In this document: piece by piece, positions 9,112 to 17,309 of the stretch
Layout: the number at the start of each line of letters is the position of its first letter
Numbering within the stretch: position 1 is the stretch's first letter
From: JABDFW01 sp035550215
GTDB taxonomy: Bacteria; Bacteroidota; Bacteroidia; Chitinophagales; Chitinophagaceae
Direction of reading: 5' to 3'
Length of the DNA stretch: 64,000 nucleotides
Assembly (NCBI GenBank): GCA_035550215.1
Contig: DASZPM010000016.1
Span: forward strand, 31,306 to 95,305
Notes under the pieces: generated by a model
The model's database searches: none
What the model was told of the DNA's origin: nothing
What the model saw: the letters and a program-made list of their open reading frames with translations, nothing else
Translations under genes and position numbers: made by a program

Positions 9112-10374
9112 ATGAAGATTTTACTGAAGCAGGTTACAATTGCCGATCCTCTTTCGCCTCACAATGGTTTCGTAAAAGACATTTTAATTTCCAATGGTTC
9201 TGTTGAAAAAATTGCCGATTCATTGGAGGAAACCGGCTTGCCCGCAACACTCACCGGGTTAACAGTATCACCGGGCTGGGTGGATATTTTCAGCCATTTT
9301 TGCGACCCCGGCCTCGAATACAGGGAAACGCTTGAGTCGGGAGCCGCTTCTGCGGCGGCGGGTGGTTATACGCAGGTGTTTACCCTGCCCAATACCAACC
9401 CTGCCATTCAAAGCAAATCACAGGTTGAATATATCGTTCAAAAATCTGCCTCCCTTCCCGTAACCGTGCGCCCGCTGGGTGCAGTTACAAAGGAACTGGA
9501 AGGGAATGAACTGGCTGAAATGTATGACATGCGGGCGAGTGGCGCGGTTGCCTTCAGCGACGGTATAAATCCCGTGCAGTTACCCGGGCTTATGCTTAAA
9601 GCGCTGCAATATGTAAAAGCTTTTAATGGCGTAATTATACAGGTGCCCCTTGATAAAAGCATAGGTAAACATGGGCTGATGAACGAAGGCATTATTTCCA
9701 CCAGGCTTGGGTTGCCGGGAATACCTGCTATTGCAGAAGAACTCATTATACAACGTGATATTGAACTGCTAAAATATACAGGCAGCAAGCTTCATATAAC
9801 CGGGGTGTCTACAGAAAAAGGGTTACAACTTATACAGGCTGCCAAAGATGTAGGGCTTGATATAACCTGCAGTATTGCCCCGTACCAGGTATTTTTTTGT
9901 GATGAAGATTTGCAGGGATATGATACCAATTTAAAGCTAAGCCCGCCGTTGCGAACAAGGGCTGACATGATGGCTTTAAGAGAAGGGGTAAAAAGCGGTT
10001 TGATTGATTGTATCGCTTCTCACCACATTCCTCAAAACTGGGATAGTAAAACCTGCGAGTTTGAATATGCCAAAAACGGGATGATAAGCCTGCAGACAGC
10101 TTTTGCGGCAGTTAATACCGCTGTGCCCGGGCTAACCGGCAACCGGCTGACTGAATTGTTCTCACTAAATGCGCGTAAAATATTTAACCTGCCTTTGGCT
10201 ACTGTAAATGAAGGCGAAAAAGCCGAATTAACTTTATTTGCACCCGGAGCCGGGTTCATGCTTCAAAAAGCGGCAATTAAAAGCAGGTCGTACAACACTC
10301 CTTTCATTGGCATGAGCCTTACAGGTAAAGTTGCCGGCATTGTGGCTAAGGGGAATGTTATTATAAATGGATAA
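9112..10374 (+). CDS. dihydroorotase-like protein, probably non-catalytic
   Basis: 420 residues from the ATG at 9112; an ATG at 9001 gives a 37-residue extension with no resemblance to the family. The amidohydrolase fold of PyrC-type dihydroorotases is clear (S-P-G-W-V-D near 53-58, L-P-N-T-N-P near 92-97, L-S-P-P-L-R-T near 270). However, the metal and catalytic residues are largely gone: D-x-H-x-H is D-I-F-S-H (residues 58-62), the following Arg is Cys64, H-V-S-T is G-V-S-T (~229), P-H-H is P-Y-Q (~256), and T-D-H-A-P-H is S-H-H-I-P-Q (~303-308). Non-catalytic PyrC homologues are known, some helping aspartate transcarbamoylase assembly. A separate active dihydroorotase would be expected elsewhere in the genome. 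Confidence 0.85.
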   Translation: MKILLKQVTIADPLSPHNGFVKDILISNGSVEKIADSLEETGLPATLTGLTVSPGWVDIFSHFCDPGLEYRETLESGAASAAAGGYTQVFTLPNTNPAIQSKSQVEYIVQKSASLPVTVRPLGAVTKELEGNELAEMYDMRASGAVAFSDGINPVQLPGLMLKALQYVKAFNGVIIQVPLDKSIGKHGLMNEGIISTRLGLPGIPAIAEELIIQRDIELLKYTGSKLHITGVSTEKGLQLIQAAKDVGLDITCSIAPYQVFFCDEDLQGYDTNLKLSPPLRTRADMMALREGVKSGLIDCIASHHIPQNWDSKTCEFEYAKNGMISLQTAFAAVNTAVPGLTGNRLTELFSLNARKIFNLPLATVNEGEKAELTLFAPGAGFMLQKAAIKSRSYNTPFIGMSLTGKVAGIVAKGNVIING

Positions 10375-10382
10375 TTTATTAC

Positions 10383-10925
10383 ATGGTCAAAAATAAAAAT
10401 GTTTCAGCCGGCCTAACCTGGGGTGTTATACTGGGGCTGATTTATTGCCTGTTCCTCTATTTAAGATGGAGCGCAGCGACAAATATTGCCGCTTATGCCT
10501 TGCTGGCTGTTATAAACTACCTGCTTATTCTTGGGCTGCTTTTTGTTGAGGCCGCTTACAGGAAGAAATCTGCAGGTGGTTTTATAGAGTTGAAAGAGCT
10601 TTTTCAAACATTATTCATATCTGTGTTGTTGTTTGAGTTATTTTATGCGCTTTTTGATTTTTTATATTTGAAATGGATTGACCCCGGCGTGATTGACAGG
10701 ATGCGGAAGGCGACACAGGTTATGTTTGATAAGAGCACGGTGCCAATCTCTGATGAGCAAAAAAAGTCAACCCTGCAGGCTATAGATAGCTTGCGGCAGT
10801 CAACACAGGTGGGCAATGTTATACAAAGTTATTTTACGTATGTGGCGGTAAGCGGTGTGCTGGCATTTTTTATAGCCCTGATTATGCGAAAAAGAAAACC
10901 CGCCGATACAGAAACCAGCAAATAA
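10383..10925 (+). CDS. DUF4199 membrane protein
   Basis: 180 residues, ATG eight bases after the dihydroorotase-like gene. It has four hydrophobic segments (about residues 10-28, 36-56, 75-97 and 150-168), with a charged soluble loop at 100-145. The pattern A-G-L-T-W-G-V-I-L-G-L-I-Y at the N-terminus and the G-G-F-I-E-L-K-E-L-F-Q-T between helices two and three fit the DUF4199 family, common in Bacteroidota and of unknown function. Its stop overlaps the start of the glycosyltransferase gene by one base (TAATG), so the two are translationally coupled. Confidence 0.75.
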   Translation: MVKNKNVSAGLTWGVILGLIYCLFLYLRWSAATNIAAYALLAVINYLLILGLLFVEAAYRKKSAGGFIELKELFQTLFISVLLFELFYALFDFLYLKWIDPGVIDRMRKATQVMFDKSTVPISDEQKKSTLQAIDSLRQSTQVGNVIQSYFTYVAVSGVLAFFIALIMRKRKPADTETSK

Positions 10926-11866
10926 TGGATGTATCTATAATTATACCGCTTTTTAATGAAGATGAATCGTTACCCGAACTGTGCGACTGGATAGTACGTG
11001 TGGTTACGGAAAATAAAATCTCCTACGAGATAATAATGGTGGACGATGGCAGTGTTGACAACAGTTGGGAAGTGATTGAAGAAATTTCTTCTAATAATAA
11101 TCATGTAAAAGGCATAAAGTTTCAGCGTAATTATGGTAAATCAGCAGCGCTGAATGAAGGTTTTAAAGCAGCCCAGGGTGACGTGGTTATTACCATGGAT
11201 GCAGACCTGCAGGACTCGCCGGATGAGATACCTGAACTTCGCCGGATGATAGTGGAAGATGGCTATGATATGGTAAGCGGGTGGAAGAAAGTGCGTTATG
11301 ATAATACGTTTACCAAAAATATTCCTTCAAAAGTATTTAATGCTTTAGCCCGCCGTGTATCAGGCATAAAGCTGCATGACTTTAACTGCGGCCTTAAAGC
11401 TTACCGTAAAAAAGTGGTAAAAAGCATTGAAGTGTACGGCGAAATGCACCGCAATATACCAGTGCTGGCAAAGTGGGCAGGTTTCAGGAAAATAACGGAA
11501 AAAGTTGTTATACACAGGCCGCGTAAATATGGTGTTACCAAGTTTGGGCTTGACCGTTTTATAAACGGTTTTTTAGACCTTGCCACTGTTACTTTTGTTG
11601 GGCGTTTCAGCAAAAGGCCCATGCATTTTTTCGGGTTGTACGGAACATTGTTTTTTTTATTGGGTTTTATAAGCACAATATATCTTGTTGTTTCAAAATT
11701 TACAACGGCGCACTTTGGCCTTACCAACAAGCCTGCATTTTACATAGCCCTTACAGCGATGATAATAGGCATGCAGTTATTTCTTGCCGGTTTTATAGGC
11801 GAGCTTATCGGCCGCAATTCAGCAGAAAGAAACGCATATCTTATTGAGAAAAAATTAGGATTGTAA
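10925..11866 (+). CDS. GT2 family glycosyltransferase (DPM1/GtrB-like)
   Basis: 313 residues. The GT-A catalytic part is residues 1-225: V-S-I-I-I-P-L-F-N-E at the start, V-D-D-G-S-V-D near 41, and the nucleotide-sugar metal motif M-D-A-D-L-Q-D-S-P near 89-97. Two transmembrane helices follow near residues 235-257 and 273-298 (Q-L-F-L-A-G-F-I-G-E-L-I-G-R). This layout is that of polyprenyl-phosphate sugar transferases such as GtrB and DPM1, which load a sugar on a lipid carrier at the cytoplasmic face of the inner membrane. It precedes a second glycosyltransferase and the heptose genes. Confidence 0.9.
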   Translation: MDVSIIIPLFNEDESLPELCDWIVRVVTENKISYEIIMVDDGSVDNSWEVIEEISSNNNHVKGIKFQRNYGKSAALNEGFKAAQGDVVITMDADLQDSPDEIPELRRMIVEDGYDMVSGWKKVRYDNTFTKNIPSKVFNALARRVSGIKLHDFNCGLKAYRKKVVKSIEVYGEMHRNIPVLAKWAGFRKITEKVVIHRPRKYGVTKFGLDRFINGFLDLATVTFVGRFSKRPMHFFGLYGTLFFLLGFISTIYLVVSKFTTAHFGLTNKPAFYIALTAMIIGMQLFLAGFIGELIGRNSAERNAYLIEKKLGL

Positions 11867-11893
11867 TAGCGAATATTCAATGATATTTGCCGG

Positions 11894-13036
11894 ATGCAAA
11901 AAGTGGTTATAATAGGCCCTGCACATCCTTTGCGCGGTGGTTTAGCGTCATTTGATGAAAGGCTTGCGCGGGCGTTTCAGCAGCAACGTGACGAGGTAAC
12001 TATTTATACATTCTCACTTCAATATCCCTCTTTTCTTTTCCCGGGTACTACGCAATATTCTTCAGAACCCGCCCCGCAGGATATAAGTATAAAAATTTGC
12101 ATTAATTCCATTAACCCGCTTAACTGGGTAAAAATAGGTAATCGTCTAAAACGCGAAAGGCCGGATATAGTTATTGTACGCTATTGGCTGCCATTTATGG
12201 GGCCATGCCTGGGTACAATACTTCGCCGGGTAAGGGCCAACAGGCACACACGGGTTATAGCGATTACCGACAATGTATTGCCCCATGAAAAAAGGCCAGG
12301 GGACAAGGCATTTACCAAATACTTTCTTGCTGCCTGCGATGCTTTTATTACGATGAGTGAAAAAGTGATGAAGGACCTGAAGCAATTTACGCAGAAGCCT
12401 GCCATGCAAGTAATACATCCCTTATACGACAATTTTGGAGAGAATGTTGCGAAAACCGCAGCACGGCAATATTTAGGGCTGCCGGCTGATGGAAGGATGA
12501 TATTATTTTTCGGCTTTATTAGGAAATATAAAGGATTAGACATTTTGCTTGAGGCAATGGCATTGCTGAAACAGCATGATGATAAAGCAGTACAAAACAT
12601 ACGGCTGGTGGTAGCGGGCGAATGTTACGAGGATAAGAAAATATATGATGATTTAATTGTTAGCCTGGGTATTACAGCGCAGGTAACGGACAGGATGGGC
12701 TTTATTGCTGACAGCGAGGTAAAATACTACCTGTCTGCAGCCGATTTTGTGGTGCAGCCTTACCGTAACGCAACACAAAGCGGGGTAACACCGCTGGCGT
12801 ATCATTTTGAGAAGCCTATGCTTGTTACCAACGTGGGCAGCCTGCCCGATATGGTGCCCGACAAAAAGGTAGGCGTAGTGTGTGAGGCAAACCCGGCATC
12901 AATTGCTGAAGGAATTGAAGAACTGTATGCATTGGGAGAAGAACATTTTTTGCCTTACCTGCGCGAGGAAAAAAAGAAATATAGCTGGCAGGCATTGGTG
13001 AACACAATAAAAAAGCTTGCAGCAGGCGATAGATAA
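11894..13036 (+). CDS. GT4-type (GT-B fold) glycosyltransferase
   Basis: 380 residues, ATG start 27 bases after the GT2 gene. The N-terminal acceptor domain has the glycine-rich R-G-G-L-A-S-F-D-E-R near residues 15-24. The C-terminal donor domain begins near residue 195 (I-L-F-F-G-F-I-R-K-Y-K-G-L-D) and contains P-Y-R-N-A-T-Q-S-G-V-T-P-L-A-Y near 290-305, the E-x7-E-like nucleotide-binding region in a variant form. No signal or transmembrane helix is seen, so it is cytoplasmic or membrane-associated. With the neighbouring heptose-nucleotide genes, a role in a heptose-containing glycan is plausible. Confidence 0.87.
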   Translation: MQKVVIIGPAHPLRGGLASFDERLARAFQQQRDEVTIYTFSLQYPSFLFPGTTQYSSEPAPQDISIKICINSINPLNWVKIGNRLKRERPDIVIVRYWLPFMGPCLGTILRRVRANRHTRVIAITDNVLPHEKRPGDKAFTKYFLAACDAFITMSEKVMKDLKQFTQKPAMQVIHPLYDNFGENVAKTAARQYLGLPADGRMILFFGFIRKYKGLDILLEAMALLKQHDDKAVQNIRLVVAGECYEDKKIYDDLIVSLGITAQVTDRMGFIADSEVKYYLSAADFVVQPYRNATQSGVTPLAYHFEKPMLVTNVGSLPDMVPDKKVGVVCEANPASIAEGIEELYALGEEHFLPYLREEKKKYSWQALVNTIKKLAAGDR

Positions 13037-13121
13037 AAAATGTTTAACAGCAGGCAAAGTAATGAATTTGTTACTTTTATTTTTTTAAGGATTTGATTAC
13101 AGATACCAGAATACAGGAATT

Positions 13122-14147
13122 ATGATATATAGAAGCAGGGCGCCTTTGCGAATTGGCCTGGCAGGCGGTGGGACAGATGTTAGTCCCTACAGCGATGAAT
13201 TTGGCGGCGCAATATTAAATGCGACAATATCGCAATATGCGCTGGCGAGCATTGAGCCGATGGAAGAAAACGGAATTATTATACAGGCATTAGACCGTAA
13301 GGAAGAAGAAAGGTTTGAGTGGGCCGCACAGCTACCCATTAACGGCAAACTTGATTTATTGAAAGGGGTATATAACCGTATTCAAAAAGACTATGGGGTG
13401 CCCTTAAGTAATTTCAGGTTATCAACTTTTGTTGAAGCACCTGCGGGCAGTGGTTTGGGTACTTCGTCAACCCTGGTAGTAGCTGTTATAGGCGCTTTTG
13501 TTGAAATGCTGCGGTTGCCAATGGGAGAATATGACATTGCACATTATGCCTACGAGATAGAGCGTAAAGACCTTTGCCTTGCCGGTGGTAAACAAGACCA
13601 ATATGCTGCCACATTTGGCGGGGTGAATTTTATGGAGTTTTACGCAGGGGATAAAGTAATAGTAAACCCACTGCGGATAAAGCAGGAGTATCTTAACGAG
13701 TTAGGTAATAATCTTGTTTTGTATTTTACCTCAACCAGCCGCGAGAGCGCCACTATTATAAAAGAGCAGCAAAAAAATGTGCTCACCAAAAATGAGAAGT
13801 CAATTGAGGCGATGCACCAGTTGAAAGAGCAGGCCCGCATGATGAAGGAAGCGTTGCTGAAAGGGCGGCTGCACGAAATTGGCGAGATACTTGATTATGG
13901 TTTTGAACAAAAAAGAAGAATGGCGCATAATATATCCAACAGCAGTATTGAGGAGATTTATGATGCAGCCAAAAAAGCAGGCGCCACTGGCGGTAAAATA
14001 AGCGGCGCTGGGGGCGGCGGGTTTATGATATTTTATTGCCCCGGCAATACACGGTATAAAGTAATAGAAACATTAAATACTTTTGGCGGCGAAATAAAAC
14101 CCTACCAGTTTACAAAACAGGGCGTAACATCCTGGACAACACAGTGA
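13122..14147 (+). CDS. hddA: D-glycero-alpha-D-manno-heptose 7-phosphate kinase
   Basis: 341 residues. It opens with R-S-R-A-P-L-R-I-G-L-A-G-G-G-T-D-V, the GHMP-kinase N-terminal motif as found in HddA-type heptose kinases. The GHMP ATP-binding loop is A-P-A-G-S-G-L-G-T-S-S near residues 108-118, and the C-terminal glycine-rich motif is G-G-K-I-S-G-A-G-G-G-G-F near 289-300. HddA phosphorylates D-glycero-D-manno-heptose 7-phosphate at C1 with the alpha anomer, the GDP-heptose branch. gmhA follows after seven bases and hddC 47 bases later, which supports this assignment over L-fucose kinase or galactokinase relatives. Confidence 0.88.
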   Translation: MIYRSRAPLRIGLAGGGTDVSPYSDEFGGAILNATISQYALASIEPMEENGIIIQALDRKEEERFEWAAQLPINGKLDLLKGVYNRIQKDYGVPLSNFRLSTFVEAPAGSGLGTSSTLVVAVIGAFVEMLRLPMGEYDIAHYAYEIERKDLCLAGGKQDQYAATFGGVNFMEFYAGDKVIVNPLRIKQEYLNELGNNLVLYFTSTSRESATIIKEQQKNVLTKNEKSIEAMHQLKEQARMMKEALLKGRLHEIGEILDYGFEQKRRMAHNISNSSIEEIYDAAKKAGATGGKISGAGGGGFMIFYCPGNTRYKVIETLNTFGGEIKPYQFTKQGVTSWTTQ

Positions 14148-14154
14148 TTTATTT

Positions 14155-14736
14155 ATGAAAGAGAAGATACACGATATTATTGCCGCCTCAATAGCGGTAA
14201 AGCAACAGGTGCTTGAAGATGAAATGATGCAGCAGAGAATTGCCGAAGCGGTGGCTGTTATAACTATTGCTTTTAATAACGGTAAAAAGGTATTGTTTTG
14301 CGGCAATGGCGGCAGCGCGGCTGATGCACAGCACCTTGCCGCTGAATTTTCCGGCAGGTTTTATATAAACCGTAAGGCGCTGCCCAGCGATGCGTTGCAC
14401 TGCAACACATCGTACCTTACGGCCGTTGCCAATGACTACAGCTATGACGTAGTTTATTCCCGCATAATTGATGGTACGGGTAACGAAGGCGACGTGCTTG
14501 TTGGCTTAAGCACCTCGGGCAACTCGGCCAATATTGTAAGGGCGTTTGAAACCGCCCGTGAAAAAGGTATGATAACTATTGGGCTTACCGGTGCAACGGG
14601 CGGGCTGATGAAGGCGTACAGCGATTTCCTGTTTAACATTCCTTCCACCGATACACCCCGCATACAGGAGAGCCATATTTTGATAGGTCATATTATTTGC
14701 CAGTTAGTGGAGGAGGAGATATTTGGCGGCAAATAA
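14155..14736 (+). CDS. gmhA: sedoheptulose 7-phosphate isomerase
   Basis: 193 residues, close to the usual GmhA length. The SIS domain is complete: F-C-G-N-G-G-S-A-A-D-A-Q-H-L-A-A-E near residues 48-64 carries the phosphate-binding Ser and catalytic Glu, and G-L-S-T-S-G-N-S-A-N near 119-128 is the second SIS motif. A C-terminal helix with I-Q-E-S-H-I-L-I-G-H supplies the zinc-type His and Glu of GmhA. It converts sedoheptulose 7-phosphate to D-glycero-D-manno-heptose 7-phosphate, the first committed step of heptose-nucleotide synthesis. Co-directional and tightly packed with hddA. Confidence 0.93.
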   Translation: MKEKIHDIIAASIAVKQQVLEDEMMQQRIAEAVAVITIAFNNGKKVLFCGNGGSAADAQHLAAEFSGRFYINRKALPSDALHCNTSYLTAVANDYSYDVVYSRIIDGTGNEGDVLVGLSTSGNSANIVRAFETAREKGMITIGLTGATGGLMKAYSDFLFNIPSTDTPRIQESHILIGHIICQLVEEEIFGGK

Positions 14737-14783
14737 TTGTCCGTCCTCTAAAAATTGCCAGGCACATCTAACTCTTTTTGTGT

Positions 14784-15509
14784 ATGTCCTCACCGGTAAA
14801 CGATAAAAATATTTCTCCAAACTTTTGTGCCATTATTCTCGCCGGCGGACTTGGCACCCGGCTGCGCAGTGCTGTGCCGGATTTGCCCAAATGCATGGCG
14901 CCGGTTAAGGGCAGGCCGTTTATAGGTTATGTAATAGAATATCTTGCCGTGCAGGGAGTTACGAAATTCATTTTATCGCTCGGGTATATGCACGAAGTAC
15001 TGATAGCGTATGTTAATAAAGCATTCCCGGCTTTAAACGTGGATTTTGTAATTGAAGAGGAACCTTTGGGTACCGGCGGGGCTATAAAATACGCCTGCTG
15101 CCGGGCTACCGATACTAATGTGCTGGTTACCAATGGCGATACCATGTTTAACATAAATGTTGCAGAGGTAATGTCCTTTCATCTTGCGGGTAAGGCGGAT
15201 TGCACATTAAGCCTTAAGCCCATGCATAATTTTGACCGTTATGGCGTTGTTACCTTAAACAGCGATTCGTCCATACAAAGCTTTAAAGAAAAGCAGCATT
15301 ATACGCAAGGCCTTATTAATGGCGGTATGTATGTGCTTAATGCGCCCAGGTTTTTGGAGGAAGACCTGCCCGCCAAATTCAGCTTTGAAAAAGATTACCT
15401 GGAAAAACTTTATACCGAACGCAGGATGTTTGGCATAATACAGGATGCCTACTTTATTGATATAGGCATACCGGAAGATTACATGCGCGCGCAGGCCGAA
15501 TTGCGATAG
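14784..15509 (+). CDS. hddC: D-glycero-alpha-D-manno-heptose 1-phosphate guanylyltransferase-like nucleotidyltransferase
   Basis: 241 residues from the ATG at 14784; a TTG two codons upstream is less likely. The nucleotidyltransferase signature A-I-I-L-A-G-G-L-G-T-R-L-R near residues 16-28 and P-K-C-M-A-P-V near 36-42 mark the sugar-phosphate nucleotidyltransferase fold; E-E-P-L-G-T-G-G-A-I and T-N-G-D-T follow. The small size and lack of a C-terminal hexapeptide domain suit HddC, which makes GDP-D-glycero-alpha-D-manno-heptose. Related guanylyl- and thymidylyltransferases share these motifs, so the base is inferred from the hddA and gmhA context. Confidence 0.82.
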   Translation: MSSPVNDKNISPNFCAIILAGGLGTRLRSAVPDLPKCMAPVKGRPFIGYVIEYLAVQGVTKFILSLGYMHEVLIAYVNKAFPALNVDFVIEEEPLGTGGAIKYACCRATDTNVLVTNGDTMFNINVAEVMSFHLAGKADCTLSLKPMHNFDRYGVVTLNSDSSIQSFKEKQHYTQGLINGGMYVLNAPRFLEEDLPAKFSFEKDYLEKLYTERRMFGIIQDAYFIDIGIPEDYMRAQAELR

Positions 15510-15524
15510 ATCCGCTGTTGCATT

Positions 15525-16349
15525 CTAATATTTCTTCATTACCTTTTCCAGCAAACCGGCAATTACTTCAAAACCCTTATCTGAGGGGTGCAGGCCGTCA
15601 TAGGCCATGTTAGCGGCCCCGTCAGGGTAAGGGTACTCGTCTGTGGCAGGATTAAAAGGTACGCCGATAAATTGCGGGTAAGGGTAATTTTTATACTCAC
15701 CTGTTGCCGGGTCCTTAAGCCTTTTAAAGTTTACCAGGTTTGGCAGTGAAAGCCTTTTATTATGGTACAGGTCAATAACCGTGCAATGTTCATAATTGCC
15801 AATGCTTTTAATAGCATCTGAAAACTGCTCAAGCGTTTGATTGTTTTTGGGTTTATAGCTTCCCCACGCATTGTTTTTGTAGTCTCTCCAGTACACAAAA
15901 TCAGCCCGCTGCATGGGTGTGATTAAAATAATTTTTGCTTCGGGATTAAGCGCCCGCATCTTATTGAAGATGATGCGGAAAGAGCCATATACCGTATTAT
16001 TGCCCGTATTATTTTTATAATCGTCAAGGGTGCCTAAAGGCCGCCCTCCCCACCAATCGTTTGTGCCGAGAAATACAGTGTAAACATCCGCCTTTTTAAT
16101 GCCAAGTTTGTCAAAGTTTTCGGCAATGCCGCCGGAAGTCCAGCCATTATACCCCTCGTTGGTATAATGAATATAAGGCAGCGCTTCCACCACTCTTGTC
16201 ATATAGCCTTTGGTAATGCGGTTGCCCGATTCGTCAGGGTGTTCGTTTAGGTAGGTAATAGAGTCGCCGATGGCTACCCAGCTAATGTCTTTGTGTGTGA
16301 ATGAGGCGCCTGTAATAATAATTGCGGCAAATAAAAGAAGCTTTTTCAT
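15525..16349 (-). CDS. secreted SGNH/GDSL-type hydrolase
   Basis: 274 residues from the ATG at 16347-16349, with a signal peptide of about 18 residues (M-K-K-L-L-L-F-A-A-I-I-I-T-G-A-S). The SGNH blocks are present: block I A-I-G-D-S-I-T with Ser30, the Gly in W-T-S-G-G, block III L-G-T-N-D-W-W, and block V D-G-L-H-P-S-D-K-G near residue 255 with the catalytic Asp and His. It should be an exported esterase or carbohydrate deacetylase. It sits on the opposite strand between hddC and gmhB and so interrupts the heptose gene set. Confidence 0.85.
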   Translation of the reverse strand: MKKLLLFAAIIITGASFTHKDISWVAIGDSITYLNEHPDESGNRITKGYMTRVVEALPYIHYTNEGYNGWTSGGIAENFDKLGIKKADVYTVFLGTNDWWGGRPLGTLDDYKNNTGNNTVYGSFRIIFNKMRALNPEAKIILITPMQRADFVYWRDYKNNAWGSYKPKNNQTLEQFSDAIKSIGNYEHCTVIDLYHNKRLSLPNLVNFKRLKDPATGEYKNYPYPQFIGVPFNPATDEYPYPDGAANMAYDGLHPSDKGFEVIAGLLEKVMKKY

Positions 16350-16665
16350 TGACAAAATTTAATGCCTTAAAGTAAGCCGTTTTTGCGGACATTTTGATGG
16401 GTTGCCTATTTATATACAGAAGATCTTTGACAAAAATGGGATTTTAATAACAGGCAATACCGAAAATATACCGGTGTTGAATTTATAAAAAAAGTGAACA
16501 AAAAAACCGTAAAACATTGTAAATTAATATATTGTAACTTTTTTGATTCCTCCCTTTTTCCTCCTTTTGCCCGCTATTTATGAATATTTTCCTCCCCCAA
16601 ACAGGGGGAGTGTCCAACGTAAATAAACGTTTGCAGGTATGCCTTTAATTGCTTTTTTTTGCCAC
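16350..16665. other. intergenic region upstream of gmhB
   Basis: About 315 bases, AT-rich, between divergent SGNH hydrolase and gmhB genes. It holds a short perfect hairpin at 16592-16610 (7-base stem CTCCCCC/GGGGGAG with a 5-base loop) 56 bases before the preferred gmhB ATG. No run of T follows on either strand, so it looks like a leader structure rather than a terminator. A near-match to the TAnnTTTG promoter element (TAACTTTT) lies near 16536. Confidence 0.4.
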
Positions 16666-17229
16666 ATGATACCTTTTGAGACCATTAATAAAAGCTGGAC
16701 AATATTTTTAGACAGGGATGGGGTGATTAACAGGGATAAAGAGGGCGATTACATACGCAATACCGGTGAATTTGTAATGCTTGAACGCGTGGCGGAAGCG
16801 ATTTTTATGCTGAACAACATATTTGGACGAACAATTATTGTCACCAATCAAAAAGGGGTAGGAAGGGGGCTGATGACCCTGGAAGACCTTGAGGGAATAC
16901 ATAGCTTGCTGGCTGCACAGGTGGCACAAAAAAAAGCCAGGATTGATAAGGTATACTTTTGCACGTCACTTGACAATAACCATCCTAACAGGAAACCCCA
17001 GCCGGGTATGGCATATTTAGCCAAAGCTGATTTTCCTGAAATTAACCTGGCCAAAAGCATAATGGTGGGTAACCGGCTGAGTGACATGGAGTTTGGCAAA
17101 AACGCAGGCATGTACACTGTTTTTTTGGCAACCACCCATCCTGAAACGGCTTTTCCACACCCGCTGATTGATGAAAGATTTGACTCATTAATTGCATTTG
17201 CCGAAAAAATTGCATTAACAAAACACTAA
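16666..17229 (+). CDS. gmhB: D-glycero-D-manno-heptose 1,7-bisphosphate 7-phosphatase
   Basis: 187 residues from the ATG at 16666; an ATG at 16639 gives nine extra, mostly hydrophobic residues. The HAD motif I F-L-D-R-D-G-V-I-N lies near residues 12-21, motif II I-V-T-N-Q-K-G-V-G-R-G near 56-66, R-K-P-Q-P-G-M near 106, and motif IV M-V-G-N-R-L-S-D-M near 130. This is the HAD-IIIA histidinol-phosphatase/GmhB form. GmhB removes the 7-phosphate from heptose bisphosphate before nucleotide activation. The Cys residues of the GmhB zinc loop are mostly lacking here, which is also seen in some members. It completes the set with gmhA, hddA and hddC. Confidence 0.85.
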   Translation: MIPFETINKSWTIFLDRDGVINRDKEGDYIRNTGEFVMLERVAEAIFMLNNIFGRTIIVTNQKGVGRGLMTLEDLEGIHSLLAAQVAQKKARIDKVYFCTSLDNNHPNRKPQPGMAYLAKADFPEINLAKSIMVGNRLSDMEFGKNAGMYTVFLATTHPETAFPHPLIDERFDSLIAFAEKIALTKH

Positions 17230-17309
17230 AGTTTGCCGTGAGGGAAATATTAACCCCTTTTCAACGTAAACATCATTGTATATTACATGCTTTAAGTTGA
17301 CCGGTTGAT

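Noticed and set aside
16592..16610. Hairpin CTCCCCC/GGGGGAG before gmhB as a terminator
   Set aside because: No T run follows on either strand, so it is recorded only as a possible leader structure.
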